Below are positions 22,296-32,639 of a DNA stretch of 64,000 nucleotides, piece after piece. Source of the stretch: Bettongia penicillata ogilbyi (taxonomy: Eukaryota > Chordata > Mammalia > Diprotodontia > Potoroidae). The position numbers and the translations under genes are program-made. How positions within the stretch are numbered: the first letter of the stretch is position 1; the number at the start of each line of letters is the position of its first letter. The notes under the pieces are model-generated. The model worked only from the letters and a program-made list of their open reading frames with translations. It ran no database searches and was not told the DNA's origin. The stretch spans positions 5,557,242-5,621,241 of the forward strand of contig JAJHZJ010000252.1 in NCBI GenBank assembly GCA_023548195.1. Reading direction: 5' to 3'.

Positions 22296-22535
22296 TTTTT
22301 TGAAAGAATCAGTTCTTTATTCTTTGTCAGATCATTAACTGGCTGTAGTAAGAAAAAAAAATAAATACTATTTTTTTAAATGATAAGAAAGCAACACTGC
22401 ATGTAATTAGTTACAGAACTTCCAACCTAAGCTATTTCTAAATTTTATTCGTCGTTTTTTTTCAGTTTTGCAAGCTTTAAGACATTGTGTCAACATACAA
22501 ATGTCAAATCTCCTTATCCAGCAGAAGTATGTGGC
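22296..22535. other. No recognised feature
   Basis: AT-rich junction sequence. Confidence 0.3.
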
Positions 22536-22539
22536 AGAG

Positions 22540-22655
22540 ACTGTAAGTCCCTCAGTGAGGGAAGGTGTCGTTGTTTGCCTTTCCTTGTATCCCCAGTCTT
22601 CAGTACAGTGCCTGGCACATAGTAGGTCCTTAATAAAAGCTAATTGACTGATCTA
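22540..22655 (+). repeat. L2-type 3' tail, well preserved
   Basis: 'ttgtatccccagtcttcagt', 'acagtgcctggcacatagta' and 'ggtccttaataaaagctaat' in order. Confidence 0.85.
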
Positions 22656-23033
22656 CTAACAGAGAAGGGCAACATTAGCTTAGGCAACCAGTAGCATCAA
22701 CTCATAAAACAGCAAAAAGCAGTTGAGGAGAAAAATGAACTTGCTAAAACATAAGCCCCATCCTTCTGAGCTGTTTTGTAGACAAAACTAGAAATGAAAC
22801 AATAATCTTGAAATGAGACATATCTGCTAGCATTTCTATAGTGATCTTTTTCACCAGAAACACCAATAAAACCACTGGACTTGATCTCTTTCTAGGAAGT
22901 CCTTATATATGGTGTGATGACTAGAAATAGTACCTAGCCCCAAATAAATATATACAGAAGAAATCTGTGCTAGAAGCAACAAAATTTTAATGGCATTTAA
23001 GCATCTCAAAAAAAGAAAGATTCCTAAAGAAAG
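22656..23033. other. No recognised feature
   Basis: Unique-looking sequence upstream of the hairpin. Confidence 0.4.
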
Positions 23034-23115
23034 GTCCTCTTTAGGTTTGCTGGAATATATGGAGGAGATCCTCTATGACCCTTCCTCCATATACTCCAGC
23101 AAAGCTAAAGAGGAC
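23034..23115. repeat. Near-perfect inverted repeat (33-bp arms, 16-nt loop)
   Basis: Arm 23034-23066 and arm 23083-23115 are reverse complements at 31 of 33 positions, separated by 16 nt. The arm core is 'tttgctgga.tatatggagga'. A transcript from either strand could fold into a hairpin the size of a microRNA precursor. I see no named repeat here. A template-switch mutation is an alternative origin. Confidence 0.9.
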
Positions 23116-23178
23116 ACCAAATGAATAATTAGGAAAGCTAAAGAAAAACAATAGTTTCTGTGATTGGATTGAATAAAC

Positions 23179-23181
<3 letters not shown>

Positions 23182-23234
<53 letters not shown>
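23182..23234 (+). repeat. (CA)n microsatellite
   Basis: About 26 CA units after 'aaacataa'. Confidence 0.97.
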
Positions 23235-23236
<2 letters not shown>

Positions 23237-23614
23237 CAAAAACCTGTCGGATCTGAAAGAAGAACCTGGCCTAAGAAACCAGAATGAGCTCCAATAAACA
23301 AGTCAAAAGCTTGTGGGTGTTTTCACTAGAGACTCTCTAATGTGAATGGAACTGCACAGCACTATGACTAAAGATGCTCTAAAAGATGCGGAAGTCATAA
23401 ACAAGAGCCCCCAAATTGGTGACAGAACCAAATAGAGCCTGACTATCCAATATGAGAATTCAGGTATGGTCATGAATAAAAGTTGTAAATAAGAAAATGA
23501 GCCTGGAAACATGTATAAACAGAAGAGTACAATAAATACAAGGAACAAATACTGTGCAGTAAGAGAGAAACCAAGAAGAAGTAAGTTCACAACTTACACA
23601 GGCAGAATTTCAGA
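23235..23614. other. No recognised feature; possible L1 5' region
   Basis: A-rich sequence leads into the L1 ORF1 remnant downstream. I cannot confirm that it belongs to that element. Confidence 0.3.
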
Positions 23615-23990
23615 TTTTTTTAGTGGCTCCAAAAATGGATGGAACAAATCAAAAATGAGGCAAAAAATTAAATTATTAATGAAATAGGAGCTCTGGAGGA
23701 AAAAAAATAGAAATTAAAAACTTGGAATTGATGGTAGAAAAATCTAAAGCCAAAGAAATACCCAAGTAGTGGGCTCCCTAAAGAAAAAATAGAAGAGGGC
23801 AAACAGAACTCAATAACTCCAGGAAACAAGAAACATTAGAACAAAGTCAAAAGACTAGGAAAAAGGAAAGAAAAGAAGAGAAAATATATCTACTATTTTA
23901 AAAGCTGATCTGAAAAATAAGTCAGGAAGAGATGATCTGAAAATCTTCAGACTCCCCAGTAACCATGACTAAAGTGATTATAACCCACCT
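23615..23990 (+). mobile_element. L1 ORF1 remnant
   Basis: The sequence 'agctgatctgaaaaataagt', 'aggaagagatgatctgaaaa' and 'gactccccagtaaccatga' parallels the L1 ORF1p end-of-coiled-coil and RRM start (LENKSRRDNLRIIGLPE-like). The upstream part is A-rich with repeated 'aaagaaaa', as in the coiled coil. Frames are broken. Confidence 0.65.
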
Positions 23991-24004
23991 TTAACCCACA
24001 GTTT

Positions 24005-24090
24005 TAGAGCATTGTCTGAGAAGTTAAAGGTCTTATCCACAGTCATGCAACTAGCATGAAGTCTACCCCTTTATCCACAACACTGTCTCT
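24005..24090 (-). mobile_element. MIR-type fragment, antisense
   Basis: 'ggtcttatccacagtcatgc' plus 'aactagcatgaagtctaccc' resembles reverse MIR ('cttgcccaaggtcacacagctagtaag'). Confidence 0.45.
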
Positions 24091-24845
24091 TTAAAAGGCA
24101 AAAATGAAACAAAGATGAAAAACATTTAACAAAGTGAAACAATATGAAACAAAATTAGAAAACCCTGAGAAATGTTTTTGCAAATATTCACATTTGATTA
24201 TGATTGATCTATAGGAAAAAACTACAAAAAACAAATGAAGGTTCCATATCACAAATTTCACCAATAGTATTGTACAGAATTAACATACTTTCACTCATTT
24301 TTTTTCAATAAAGCTCTTACATTCAATGGCAGTACTGTTCTCTCTCATCTAATTAGCATAGTATGACTCAGAGCAGGACAGACACTATAAAGGACAGCTG
24401 TAGCATTCACAAGTATAAGGGGTTAGGTTTTTTTGCCCATTTGTAACCTGCCTCCATATTTAAGTGTGCTACAATGCTATTGGAAAGAATGGGCAGGGAA
24501 TAGCAAGGAAATAGCTAAGAATTAGCCTGTGCGTCCTCTAGAATTGACTGATGATCTCTATTGGGCTAAAGACAGGCAGTCAATAAATATGGTCCATATC
24601 TACAGGTGGGGTAAAGGATTTCTCTCTTCTATCATAAAGATGTGTAATATACTTCTATTTACTCTTTTTGTGACTTCCTTATGTACCTATACAGGAGAAA
24701 AATAAGGGCCAAATTCCCTGTTTACATAGGCCAGTGTATCTTAGCTATATATTATTGAACCACCTGGTATCATTCACATTTAACTTGCCAGTCCACGTAC
24801 AGATGGAAGAAAAGCCATGGTCCTTTTTGCCAAAGAAAGGCTCAT
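24091..24845. other. No recognised feature
   Basis: AT-rich DNA without a supported gene or repeat. Confidence 0.4.
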
Positions 24846-24847
24846 AG

Positions 24848-25025
24848 GATCATAAATTTAGTGTTGAAGGGGACCATAAAAGTTAGTTAACCTAATACCC
24901 TCATTTTACAGATGAGGAAATAAAGGTCTAGAGGCTTTAAATAGTCGCACAGGAAGAAAATGGTAGAATTATTATTCATACTATGGTTATTTGACTGCAA
25001 AACAAGTATTCTTTCCACTGCCCTA
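24848..25025 (-). mobile_element. THER-like SINE, antisense
   Basis: 'aggatcataaatttagtgtt', 'aggggaccataaaagttagt', 'cctcattttacagatgagga' and 'aataaaggtctagaggcttt' in the usual order. Confidence 0.75.
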
Positions 25026-25590
25026 TGGAGGGAGTATCCTAGACACCAGGGTACAGGGTACATCTCCCTAAGTATACAAGAAACTGGTAATACCTGTGCT
25101 TGCTGTGTATGTTCTATGATGATAGGCCAGCTAAGTCTGGCTACAGGATGACGGCGGAAAGAGCTGGGAATCTCAGAACTACTAATTGGTCAACATTAGG
25201 TTAGAAGCCATTTTATTTCATAAGTTCAGAATTTAAAGATCAAAACAAAAAACAAACAAACTAGAAGCTATAGAAATGGTTTGGAGGGCAAGAATTCCAT
25301 GTTGTATTGTCCTGATCCAAGAGCCAAACCAGCTCCCAATTATTTTGTATGGAGGACAGGGGTAGGGGCAAACAGTGATTTGGTGGCTATTGTCACCTAA
25401 GTGTCAAAACAATCTTCAAATATTCTGGATAGAGGATGGGAGTAGGGAGAGGTCAGTAATCCAGCAGTTATCATGATTCAAGAAGTTTTTATTGAAAATG
25501 TAGAATTTGGATACTTATCAGTAGATTTGACTGCCTGACCTTTCATTTCCTACCTCTAACATAAACCTTTATGCTTGCTATTTATAATAA
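25026..25590. other. No recognised feature
   Basis: Contains two similar phrases, 'tattttgtatggaggacagg' and 'tattctggatagaggatggg', about 80 bp apart. They may be a local duplication. Confidence 0.35.
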
Positions 25591-25593
25591 AAT

Positions 25594-25735
25594 TTAGACA
25601 TGGAAGGCACCTTTTTAGCCTAATCTCATTTTACAGGTAAGGAAACTGAGATGCAGAGAAGTAAAATAACTTATTCAAGGACATGAGGATTCTTAATGGC
25701 ATCAGAACGAGGTCTGTCTGAACTCCAGACAAGTC
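25594..25735 (-). mobile_element. THER/MIR-like SINE, antisense
   Basis: 'ctcattttacaggtaaggaa', 'actgagatgcagagaagtaa' and 'aataacttattcaaggacat' follow reverse-MIR order. Confidence 0.7.
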
Positions 25736-25794
25736 ATTTCTCTCCTCTGAGTCTTAGTTTTGTTCTGTCAGTTAACACAATTCAGAAGATGGGC

Positions 25795-26340
25795 AGATCA
25801 CTTTGGATTGAAGAAAAAGGCTTGAGGGTGGTGGGGAAAGTGATGACATTTGAGTTGTGCCTCAGAGGAAGGGAGGATTTAACATGCAGAGATGGAATTT
25901 GGAGAAGAGGGGCAACATTTAAGCAGGAAAGAGCTGATTTCACAAAGACTCAGGAGGAAGGAAGGAATGGAGAATAGTTCATTTTGCAAAGACCCTGGAA
26001 GGGAGTGAAGATAAGGGGAGAAAGACAAATTTGCCATGATTCCAGAGGACCTTAAATGCAAGATTGAAGAATTTGTCCTTTATAGAGGTTGAAAAGATGT
26101 GATCATATCTGTGGTTTACAAACATTAAACAGGCAGCATTGTGCAGAATAAACATGAACTTGGACAGACTTCAGGAGATAGTGGAGGACAGAAGAGCCTG
26201 GAGCTCTATGGTCCATGGAATCATAAAGAGTCAGACTCCACTGAATAACAATTGTCCAAAAGTGAGAACAACTGGAAATGGAGAGGCCAGTTAGGGGGTT
26301 ATTGCAATGATTCAAGCAAGAGGTCCTGAGGTCCTAACCT
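25795..26340 (-). mobile_element. L2 LINE, 3' part (antisense), interrupted
   Basis: 'gatgacatttgagttgtgcc' and 'attgcaatgattcaagcaag' match the reverse of L2 ORF2/3' sequence (compare the 37.96-39.37-kb copy). A BovB-like fragment interrupts it at 26125-26258. Confidence 0.65.
26125..26258 (+). mobile_element. BovB/RTE-like LINE or SINE 3' end
   Basis: 'gacagaagagcctggagctc', 'tatggtccatggaatcataa' and 'agagtcagactccactgaat' match the conserved BovB/RTE 3' end ('gcctggcgggctacagtccatggggtcgcaaagagtcggacac'). It starts with a SINE-like phrase ('aggcagcattgtgcagaata'), so it may be a SINE using a BovB-type tail. Confidence 0.65.
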
Positions 26341-26374
26341 TAAGATACGAACTTTAAAAACTGAAAGGAAGGGA

Positions 26375-26620
26375 TAATAAAAATAAAAATAATAGCTAAC
26401 ATTTATATAGCACTTATTTCATTGTGAAGCAACTGTGCTAAGAACTTTACACTTATTGTTTCATTTGATTCTCAAAACAATCCTAAGAGGGAGGTGCTAT
26501 TATATCCCCATTTTACAGATGAAGAAACTGAGGCAAAGAGCGGTTAAGTGACTTGACCAGGTTCATTAGTGTCTGAGGTAGAATTTGAACTCTGGTCTTC
26601 CTCCACTGAGCCACCTTGCT
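26375..26620 (-). mobile_element. MIR-like CORE-SINE, antisense, nearly full length
   Basis: 'ttatatagcacttatttcat', 'ccccattttacagatgaaga', 'aactgaggcaaagagcggtt' and 'aagtgacttgaccaggttca' in order, ending 'actgagccaccttgct'. Confidence 0.85.
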
Positions 26621-26658
26621 GCTTATGGGATGAATGCAAGGGACGTTGTGTGCATGTC

Positions 26659-26690
26659 CGTGTGTGTGTGTGTGTCTGTGTGTGTAGTGT
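26659..26690 (+). repeat. (GT)n microsatellite
   Basis: About 14 GT units with one interruption. Confidence 0.9.
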
Positions 26691-27283
26691 GGGGCAGATT
26701 TTACAGAACTTAGTTTCAAAAGGTCAATCACTAAAAATCATAGACTTTACTTGGGGAGCTGGGGACATGGGTAAGTAGCTCATCTGCTTAGGCACTATGC
26801 TACTGAAGTTTGAGATTCATGTGATGATCCCTTTATTTTCCTATTGTATAAGGCTGAGGTCTATACTGTTAACTCTGGACCAGTTTCATGAACCTATGTA
26901 CTGGCCAAAGACGGGATTGGGTTGAGAGACCTTTCACAGGACTGTTCTGAGAAAATGCTCTGCACACTGTGAGTTGATAGATACTAGTTAATGACAATAA
27001 TCAAGAATCACATTCTCAGCACTGATTAGGTTCTAGAAAAACAAAGTAGAGGCTTGGTGTTTGCCCTTTAAAAGTTCATAATCTAGTTGGAGAACAATTA
27101 GGGGAAAGAAAAGCGGAGACAGTCTATGATAAAGGGCTAGGTGGTAAAATGAGGGTTAGCATCAGAGGAGAGAGATTAGAGACAGTTGACTTCAAGTTTC
27201 ATAAAGGAGATCATGCCATCTAAGCTTCATCTCTCCCAACATCTAGTACAGAGACATCCGTAATAAGCCTTCATTATAGTCGG
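26691..27283. other. No recognised feature; possible worn L2 tail at 27000-27110
   Basis: 'gccctttaaaagttcataat' followed by 'ctagttggagaacaattagg' resembles the reverse L2 phrase 'gccctcaaggagctcacaatctaatgggggagac'. I see nothing else. Confidence 0.4.
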
Positions 27284-27768
27284 TTGGTTGGTCGTTGTCC
27301 TTGGTCTTTGAAGAGAACCAAAATGACATCACTGTGATAAAGCGAAATTTCAGTGTGTCCGACTGTGGCTGATCAGACCAACACAAGCTCGGAATGCTCT
27401 ACCACAGGCTGGGCACAGATAGTCCAGGTGAATATTTGGGGTGAATATCCCAAATTTGCACATCCTGCGTTTACTTTGTGCTGTCTCAACTCTGCTTTAC
27501 TCAAAGAGCACAGCACTCTTTCTGATGTAGGCATGCCATGCTGAGCAGTCCTGTGCCAGAGTCTCCCATGTTGCACAGTCAAATCCAGAGTTCTTGAAAG
27601 AGACCTTGAGAGTGTCCTTGTATCTATCGCTTCTTCTGGCCACCATGTGATCACCTGCCCCATGCGAGTTCTCCATAAAAATAGTCTTTTTTGGCAAGCA
27701 TACATTTTGCATTCAAACAGCATGGCTAGCCCATAGAAGTTGTGCTCTCTGAAGCATAGTCTGAATTC
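27284..27768 (-). mobile_element. Non-LTR retrotransposon 3' end coding a C2H2-type finger (minus strand)
   Basis: Read on the minus strand, the sequence encodes the end of a LINE polyprotein. The 'cagagagcacaacttctatg' part corresponds to an RRLRWAGH-type segment. After it come a YKDTLK-like segment (about 27620), a TWE.LAQD-like segment (about 27560), and finally LCPACGRAF plus a C-x2-C-x12-H-x3-H pattern ending in a stop at 27350-27352. The 3' UTR (to 27284) ends 'aaggacaacgaccaacc'. At least two frameshifts break the frame. Such a C-terminal finger after the RT is known in some LINE families. I think of RTE- or Dong/R4-like clades but cannot settle this. A sister copy is at 53920-54254. 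Confidence 0.7.
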
Positions 27769-27815
27769 ATTATAGTATACTTTAATATAGTATACTTCAT
27801 CATAGTATACTTGAA
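27769..27815. repeat. Three tandem 16-bp units with a palindromic core
   Basis: 'atagtatactt' occurs three times at 16-17-bp spacing. Each unit holds the palindrome 'agtatact'. Confidence 0.85.
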
Positions 27816-28004
27816 TTAAGTTATAATATCAATTTGAATACAGAGGACAAAGCCTTACTAATATTATGAGATATAGTGAATGAAAAATTAAAATAGCTGA
27901 TGCTTATTTGGGGGTTCTAGTTTGGAATAATAATAAAAATATAAGTTGATATTACTGAATAGTTAGATTTCCACCATTTGTGGAGCTGACACCTAACCTG
28001 AAAG

Positions 28005-28100
28005 TTGCTTGAGAGGTGGAGAAAGCTATCTTTTATCTCAACATTTTATCTCCTTTGGCCCCTAGCACAACGTTCTACACAGAAAGATATTTAATGAATT
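28005..28100 (+). repeat. L2-type 3' tail, degenerate
   Basis: 'atctcctttggcccctagca' and 'aaagatatttaatgaattat' fit a worn L2 tail. Confidence 0.45.
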
Positions 28101-29226
28101 ATGCTTTATTGTTGTATAATTAAATAAATAAATTTGTTATGAAATACTCCTTTTATCTTTTCTCATAAATTGACACTAGGTAGACCCCTCTGTGCTCTGG
28201 GTTTTCCACTAGATTTTTTTAATGTAATATGTAAAGATTGTAAGGATTTTTTTAATGGTAATATGAATACCAGTGGGGCATTCAAACACATTAATTGCCC
28301 ATTATCTCTTGATTGCACTGTATGATTGGCCCACTTCCTTTTCAGGTCATTTCTCTCTCTGATGATATACCTTACTTTTCCTTATCACACTCATTCCTAC
28401 CATGAACCTTGTCATCATACTTTGTGCAACTCAACACTTTGCTTCTCTGAAGGTTATGGTAGGAGAAACAATATCTCTAAGAGTCATGCTTAGTGGGTGG
28501 GCTACCTTCTCATGAGGTCCTATCCCCATACAAACTAATCTAGTTTTTCTTAAATAGTATTGACAAAAACATCATTAAGATTTAGTTAGCCCTAAGGAAT
28601 AACTCTCCTTCCTTACACTTCCATCTGTTGGACCAGCATGGCCAACATAGAGAGTTCCTACCTGAATCAATTCTGCATCCTTGCTTAACATCCTTTCCCT
28701 GCTTTGGCTAAGCAAACTTCCTTTTATTAACTATTAGGTAGTTTACAAATATTTATTTTTGGTCTAGGCCTGAACCTTATTCAAACCAGGACAAACTGAG
28801 TCAGGCTTGATTTACAACAGGGATAGTATTCCACTCTCTATTACCATACTGCATCACTAGAAGAATGTTAAGTAATGCTAAATTAAGTTAATCAATAATT
28901 CAAGTTAAATTAATTAATGTTAAAAATATGTTCTTCCCTGTTTTGTGGGAGGTTTTTCTTTTACCTGTATTTTCCTATCATCTCTAGGAGACAAAAAAAG
29001 GAAAGGGGGAGTACAGAGGTGAATTGTCCAAGGGACTTCTCATGTATGCAGATACTTAAAGTCATCTAACCCTGGGACATTTAAAAACAAAAAATCTTTG
29101 TGCTTTAAGGGGAGATGCATCAGAAGATCTTATATTAGACATGTTTAGAGTTCTACTCTGTAGGGACCAACCCGTGAAGTATCGAGCAGGGATTTTTCCT
29201 CATTTCCCACCTGGCTTCACTATTTT
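28101..29226. other. No recognised feature
   Basis: About 1.1 kb of unique-looking AT-rich sequence with no coding signal that I can support. Confidence 0.4.
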
Positions 29227-29717
29227 GGGAGTTCTTTGATTTCTTTTTTTCTTCATATTTGTTTGTTTTCAATTTTTAACAATCATTTCCATAAATTTTA
29301 AATTTTCTCTCCCTACCTCCCACCTCCCTCCCCAAGATGGCATGCAAATGTATATGGACTCTACGTATACATTCTTATTAAACACCATTATCACATTGGT
29401 CATGTTGCATAGAAGAATTAAGTGAATGGGAGAAAGCATGACTAAAACTAAACAAAGCCAAACAAAAGAGAAAATAATCTGCATCATTCTGCATTCTGAC
29501 TCCATAGTTCCTTCTCTGGATGTGGATGGAATTTTGCATCATGAGTCCTTTGTAAATGTTTTGGTCCTTGCACTCTTCCACTGTGGCTGTTACTGAGTAT
29601 AAAGTTCTCCTGGTTCTGCTCACTTCACTCAGCATCAGTTCATATGAATGTAATGGAATACTATTGTGCTATAAGAAATGGCAAACAAGTGGACTTCGGG
29701 AATTCTTTGAGTTCTTT
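29227..29717 (-). mobile_element. 5'-inverted (twin-primed) L1 with 20-bp target duplication
   Basis: From 29247 to about 29643 the minus strand is the L1 3' end. From about 29644 to 29697 the next upstream L1 segment appears in plus orientation ('gaatgtaatggaatactatt', 'gtgctataagaaatgg'). The flanks 29227-29246 and 29698-29717 agree at 18 of 20 positions ('gggagttctttgatttcttt' against 'gggaattctttgagttcttt'). The junction reads 'cagttcatatgaatg'. About 40 bp of the expected L1 sequence is missing at the inversion point. Confidence 0.85.
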
Positions 29718-29834
29718 GCTAACCTCATCACTGGGAGACCTCATCAACGTACAAGATTTAATTGGGGTTGGTACTCATACCTTATGACCTTTACTCCTCT
29801 AAGTCAAGGATGGATACACTCCAAAATGGAGATT

Positions 29835-29875
29835 TTTGTACATAGTAGATACCTAATAAATTTGTATTGATTACT
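29835..29875 (+). repeat. L2-type 3' tail fragment
   Basis: 'acatagtagatacctaataa' then 'atttgtattgattactgact'. Confidence 0.65.
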
Positions 29876-30615
29876 GACTATTGAAAAGGATGATGAAGAG
29901 CCTTTCTAAAATAGTTGAAAAGTCAGTTGCTATAGAAAAGTCCAGTCAGACATGGAAACAAAGTGGTGAATCAAGACAGAAACTGTACCACTCCCTATAC
30001 CTTTGAGATCAAAATGTCCGAAAGGCAATCCTCTACCAATACGGTCTTTGGAATTACCTCCCCAGGCACAGAAGAAGGCTGGGTAATTGAAAGTGAGATT
30101 TTTTTAGACTTCATTGGGAGCAGTGGATTACTGGCTCCTCTGATGTTTTAGAGCCAGAACTATTAGCTTCATTTTTCCTGTGGTCTTTTTAATCTACTCA
30201 TGAGTAAGGAGTCCTTTCCTGTCAAATGAAATTGGGAAAGAATTTAGAATCTCAACATTATTGGAGCTGAGTCACTTGATAAGCTATGAATTATTGCAGG
30301 GAATGAATTCATAAGAACCTGGGGGAAAGCAAACACTAATAAAACCTGGTATTTCATGTAGGCTCAAAGTGGTAGAGCTTAATCTTTGAGCACAATCAAG
30401 TGGCTCCATTAGATACAGCATCTAACGGCAACTTACTTTAATGATCTATTGAGTGAGCTGGGGCAATTCTAGCCCACAACGCCACCTTGTGACTTACTCA
30501 AATAGTACTTTGAGGAGGCACCTCTAGGACCATCTCCTAGTAAAATATTGCTCCTGCTTATATCAAACTGAAGCGATGTTTCTCATAGCATACTTTTAAA
30601 AAAAAATAAAATCAT
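29876..30615. other. No recognised feature
   Basis: Unique-looking sequence. The 62-residue frame at 29963-30151 has no family motif that I know. Confidence 0.4.
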
Positions 30616-30745
30616 CCTTCCTTCCTTCCTTCCCTCCTTCCTTCCTTCCTTCCTTCCTTCCTTCCTTCCTTCCTTCCTTCCTTCCTTCCTTCCTTCCTTC
30701 CTTTCTTCCTTCCCTCCTTCCTTCCTTCCTTTCTTCCTTCTCTTT
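30616..30745 (-). repeat. (TTCC)n microsatellite
   Basis: About 28 TTCC units with CCTT/TTCT variants. This is the reverse complement of the motif at 19037. Frames through it are KEGR repeats. Confidence 0.97.
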
Positions 30746-30854
30746 CTCTCTCCCTTTTGTCTTTTCCTCCTCCTCCTTTTTCTTCTTCTCTCTCTGCCTC
30801 CCCCAATTTATCCTTCACTTATCTTGTAATATGTTAATATTAAATAAATAGTAA

Positions 30855-30998
30855 ATAGTTATTTGCATATTATCTCCTCCATTAGAGCATGAACTCCTTC
30901 AGAGCAGGAGGAACTGTTTTTGCCTTTCTTTGTATCTTTAATGCTTAGCTGATCCCTGGAAAATAGCAGGCACTTAATAAATACTTATTGTCTTATGT
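30855..30998 (+). repeat. L2 3' end, well preserved
   Basis: 'catattatctcctccattag', 'agcatgaactccttcagagc', 'gcctttctttgtatctttaa' and 'agcaggcacttaataaatac' in order. Confidence 0.85.
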
Positions 30999-31867
30999 AC
31001 TTGTCTATAAAGAAAAGGGACTTTAGAACTCTGATCAACACAATGACAAATCAGGATTCCAGTGGACAAAGCTGAAGCATACCTACTCATTTCCTAAGAG
31101 AGGTGATGGACTCAAAATACAAAAATACAGAATGAAATATGCATTTCTGGACATGGTGTCAGTAAGGGAATCTGCCTCACTTAGCTATGCATAAATGTTG
31201 CTAGACTATTTTTTTTTTAGAAATTTTGCTTAATTAAAAGGGAGCAGAACGGGGATAAATGCTTATTAACTGCTTTATTTTTATCATACTGAATCCATCC
31301 TAAAGAACTAATTGGAGCTGGGGGCTGAAACAACTCCTTCTTCAGGCCCAGGACTCTATGTAAGCCATGTATGGTTTTGTGAGGTCTTACAAAAAAAGCT
31401 GCTGAACCTTCTAACTTCATATGAACCACAAATAGGAACACATGAGATGATAAAATCTATTTCTACTCAGCTAGTTGTACTTGTGTAAGAAATTAAATTG
31501 AACCACGACCTGGCATATCAGTTTCCTTTTGCTGAATTTCTCCCATCTCTTGAGTTTGAACTTGGTAAGAAATAAAAGAAAGCCTAGTGCTCACAAATGT
31601 TCACAATTACCACCTTTTCATATATCACAGGGAAAAATACCCAGTGGTGGTTACTGTATGATGAGTCAGGTTCTCCTAGTAGAAAACCTGTAGGAAGTAG
31701 GGATAATTTAGGGACGCTGGACTATCTCTTAGGCCATGGAATATTATTTTGTGTAGGCCTGCACAAGCAGTCACAGTTATCAGCTTTTCAAGCTGTGCCC
31801 ACTCTTCAAGCTTTCCCAGATGCTCAGGAGGGAGGGAACAAGTCAATAGTGCCATCACCTTCCTCCA
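30999..31867. other. No recognised feature
   Basis: No supported gene or repeat. Short frames here are unremarkable. Confidence 0.4.
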
Positions 31868-31980
31868 GCAGCTTCACTGTCTTTAAGAGTATGGATTGCT
31901 TCATCTTTTTAATTACATCCCCAGCACTTAGCAAGTGGTTGAACATAGTAGGCACTTAATAAATGCTTGTAGGCTGAATG
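31868..31980 (+). repeat. L2-type 3' tail
   Basis: 'ttacatccccagcacttagc' and 'catagtaggcacttaataaa' followed by 'tgcttgtaggctgaatgac'. Confidence 0.85.
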
Positions 31981-31983
31981 ACA

Positions 31984-32090
31984 ATAAACCGGAAGTTTTG
32001 CAAGGGCAGAGACTAGGTTTTATTTAAACTATGTGTCTCACTCCTCAGTGTTCTGAACATGTTAGGCACTTAGTAAATATTGAATGAATC
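31984..32090 (+). repeat. L2-type 3' tail, second copy directly downstream
   Basis: 'ttttgcaagggcagagacta' and 'atgttaggcacttagtaaat' repeat the tail order immediately after the previous copy. Confidence 0.75.
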
Positions 32091-32154
32091 CCTCTCCTTC
32101 TGTTCACCTGCCACTTCTCAGCTTTCTCTTCCTGGATAAATCATCACACATAAG

Positions 32155-32345
32155 TTTAGGATCATAAGGGCTAGATCATAGGAGTTAGAGCTATGAGGGA
32201 TCTCTGAGGTCATAGAATACAACAGCAATCAACTTACAGATAAGGAAAATGAGACCATGAAACATTAAGTGATTTGCTTCAGATCACACTAGTAGTCAGA
32301 CTTAGAATTCTGATTCTAAACCTAGTGAGGACTTTCCTACTGTAA
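32155..32345 (-). mobile_element. THER-like SINE, antisense
   Basis: 'gatcataggagttagagcta', 'agggatctctgaggtcatag', 'tacagataaggaaaatgaga' and 'taagtgatttgcttcagatc' in order. Confidence 0.75.
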
Positions 32346-32639
32346 AATGAGGTTCTTTAACCTTCCATCATGTCTTATTTTCTCAACTTTTTTTTTATTC
32401 TTTTCTGTATTGTCTCTGAGGTCAACACATCTCTCTGAAGTTACAGAAGTTGAAACTGAAGAGCTTCTTCCCCACTCCCCCAAAAGCACTTGACTCAATA
32501 GCCTCCACCCTCTAGCTAAGTGCTATTCTGATGACTCATCACAGTATGGAGAGAATCTTAAATTTTCAAAGGATTCTGCTGAACTTGAGTTCTGGCTGGT
32601 CCCATGAGACTGAAAAGACTTTAGGTGGCAGACTAGTAA
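32346..32639. other. No recognised feature
   Basis: T-rich then mixed sequence. The left edge of the next SINE is uncertain and could reach back to about 32600. Confidence 0.35.

Noticed and set aside
25300..25480. Local duplication ('tattttgtatggaggacagg' / 'tattctggatagaggatggg')
   Set aside because: Only about 20 bp resemble each other, which is too little to claim a duplication.
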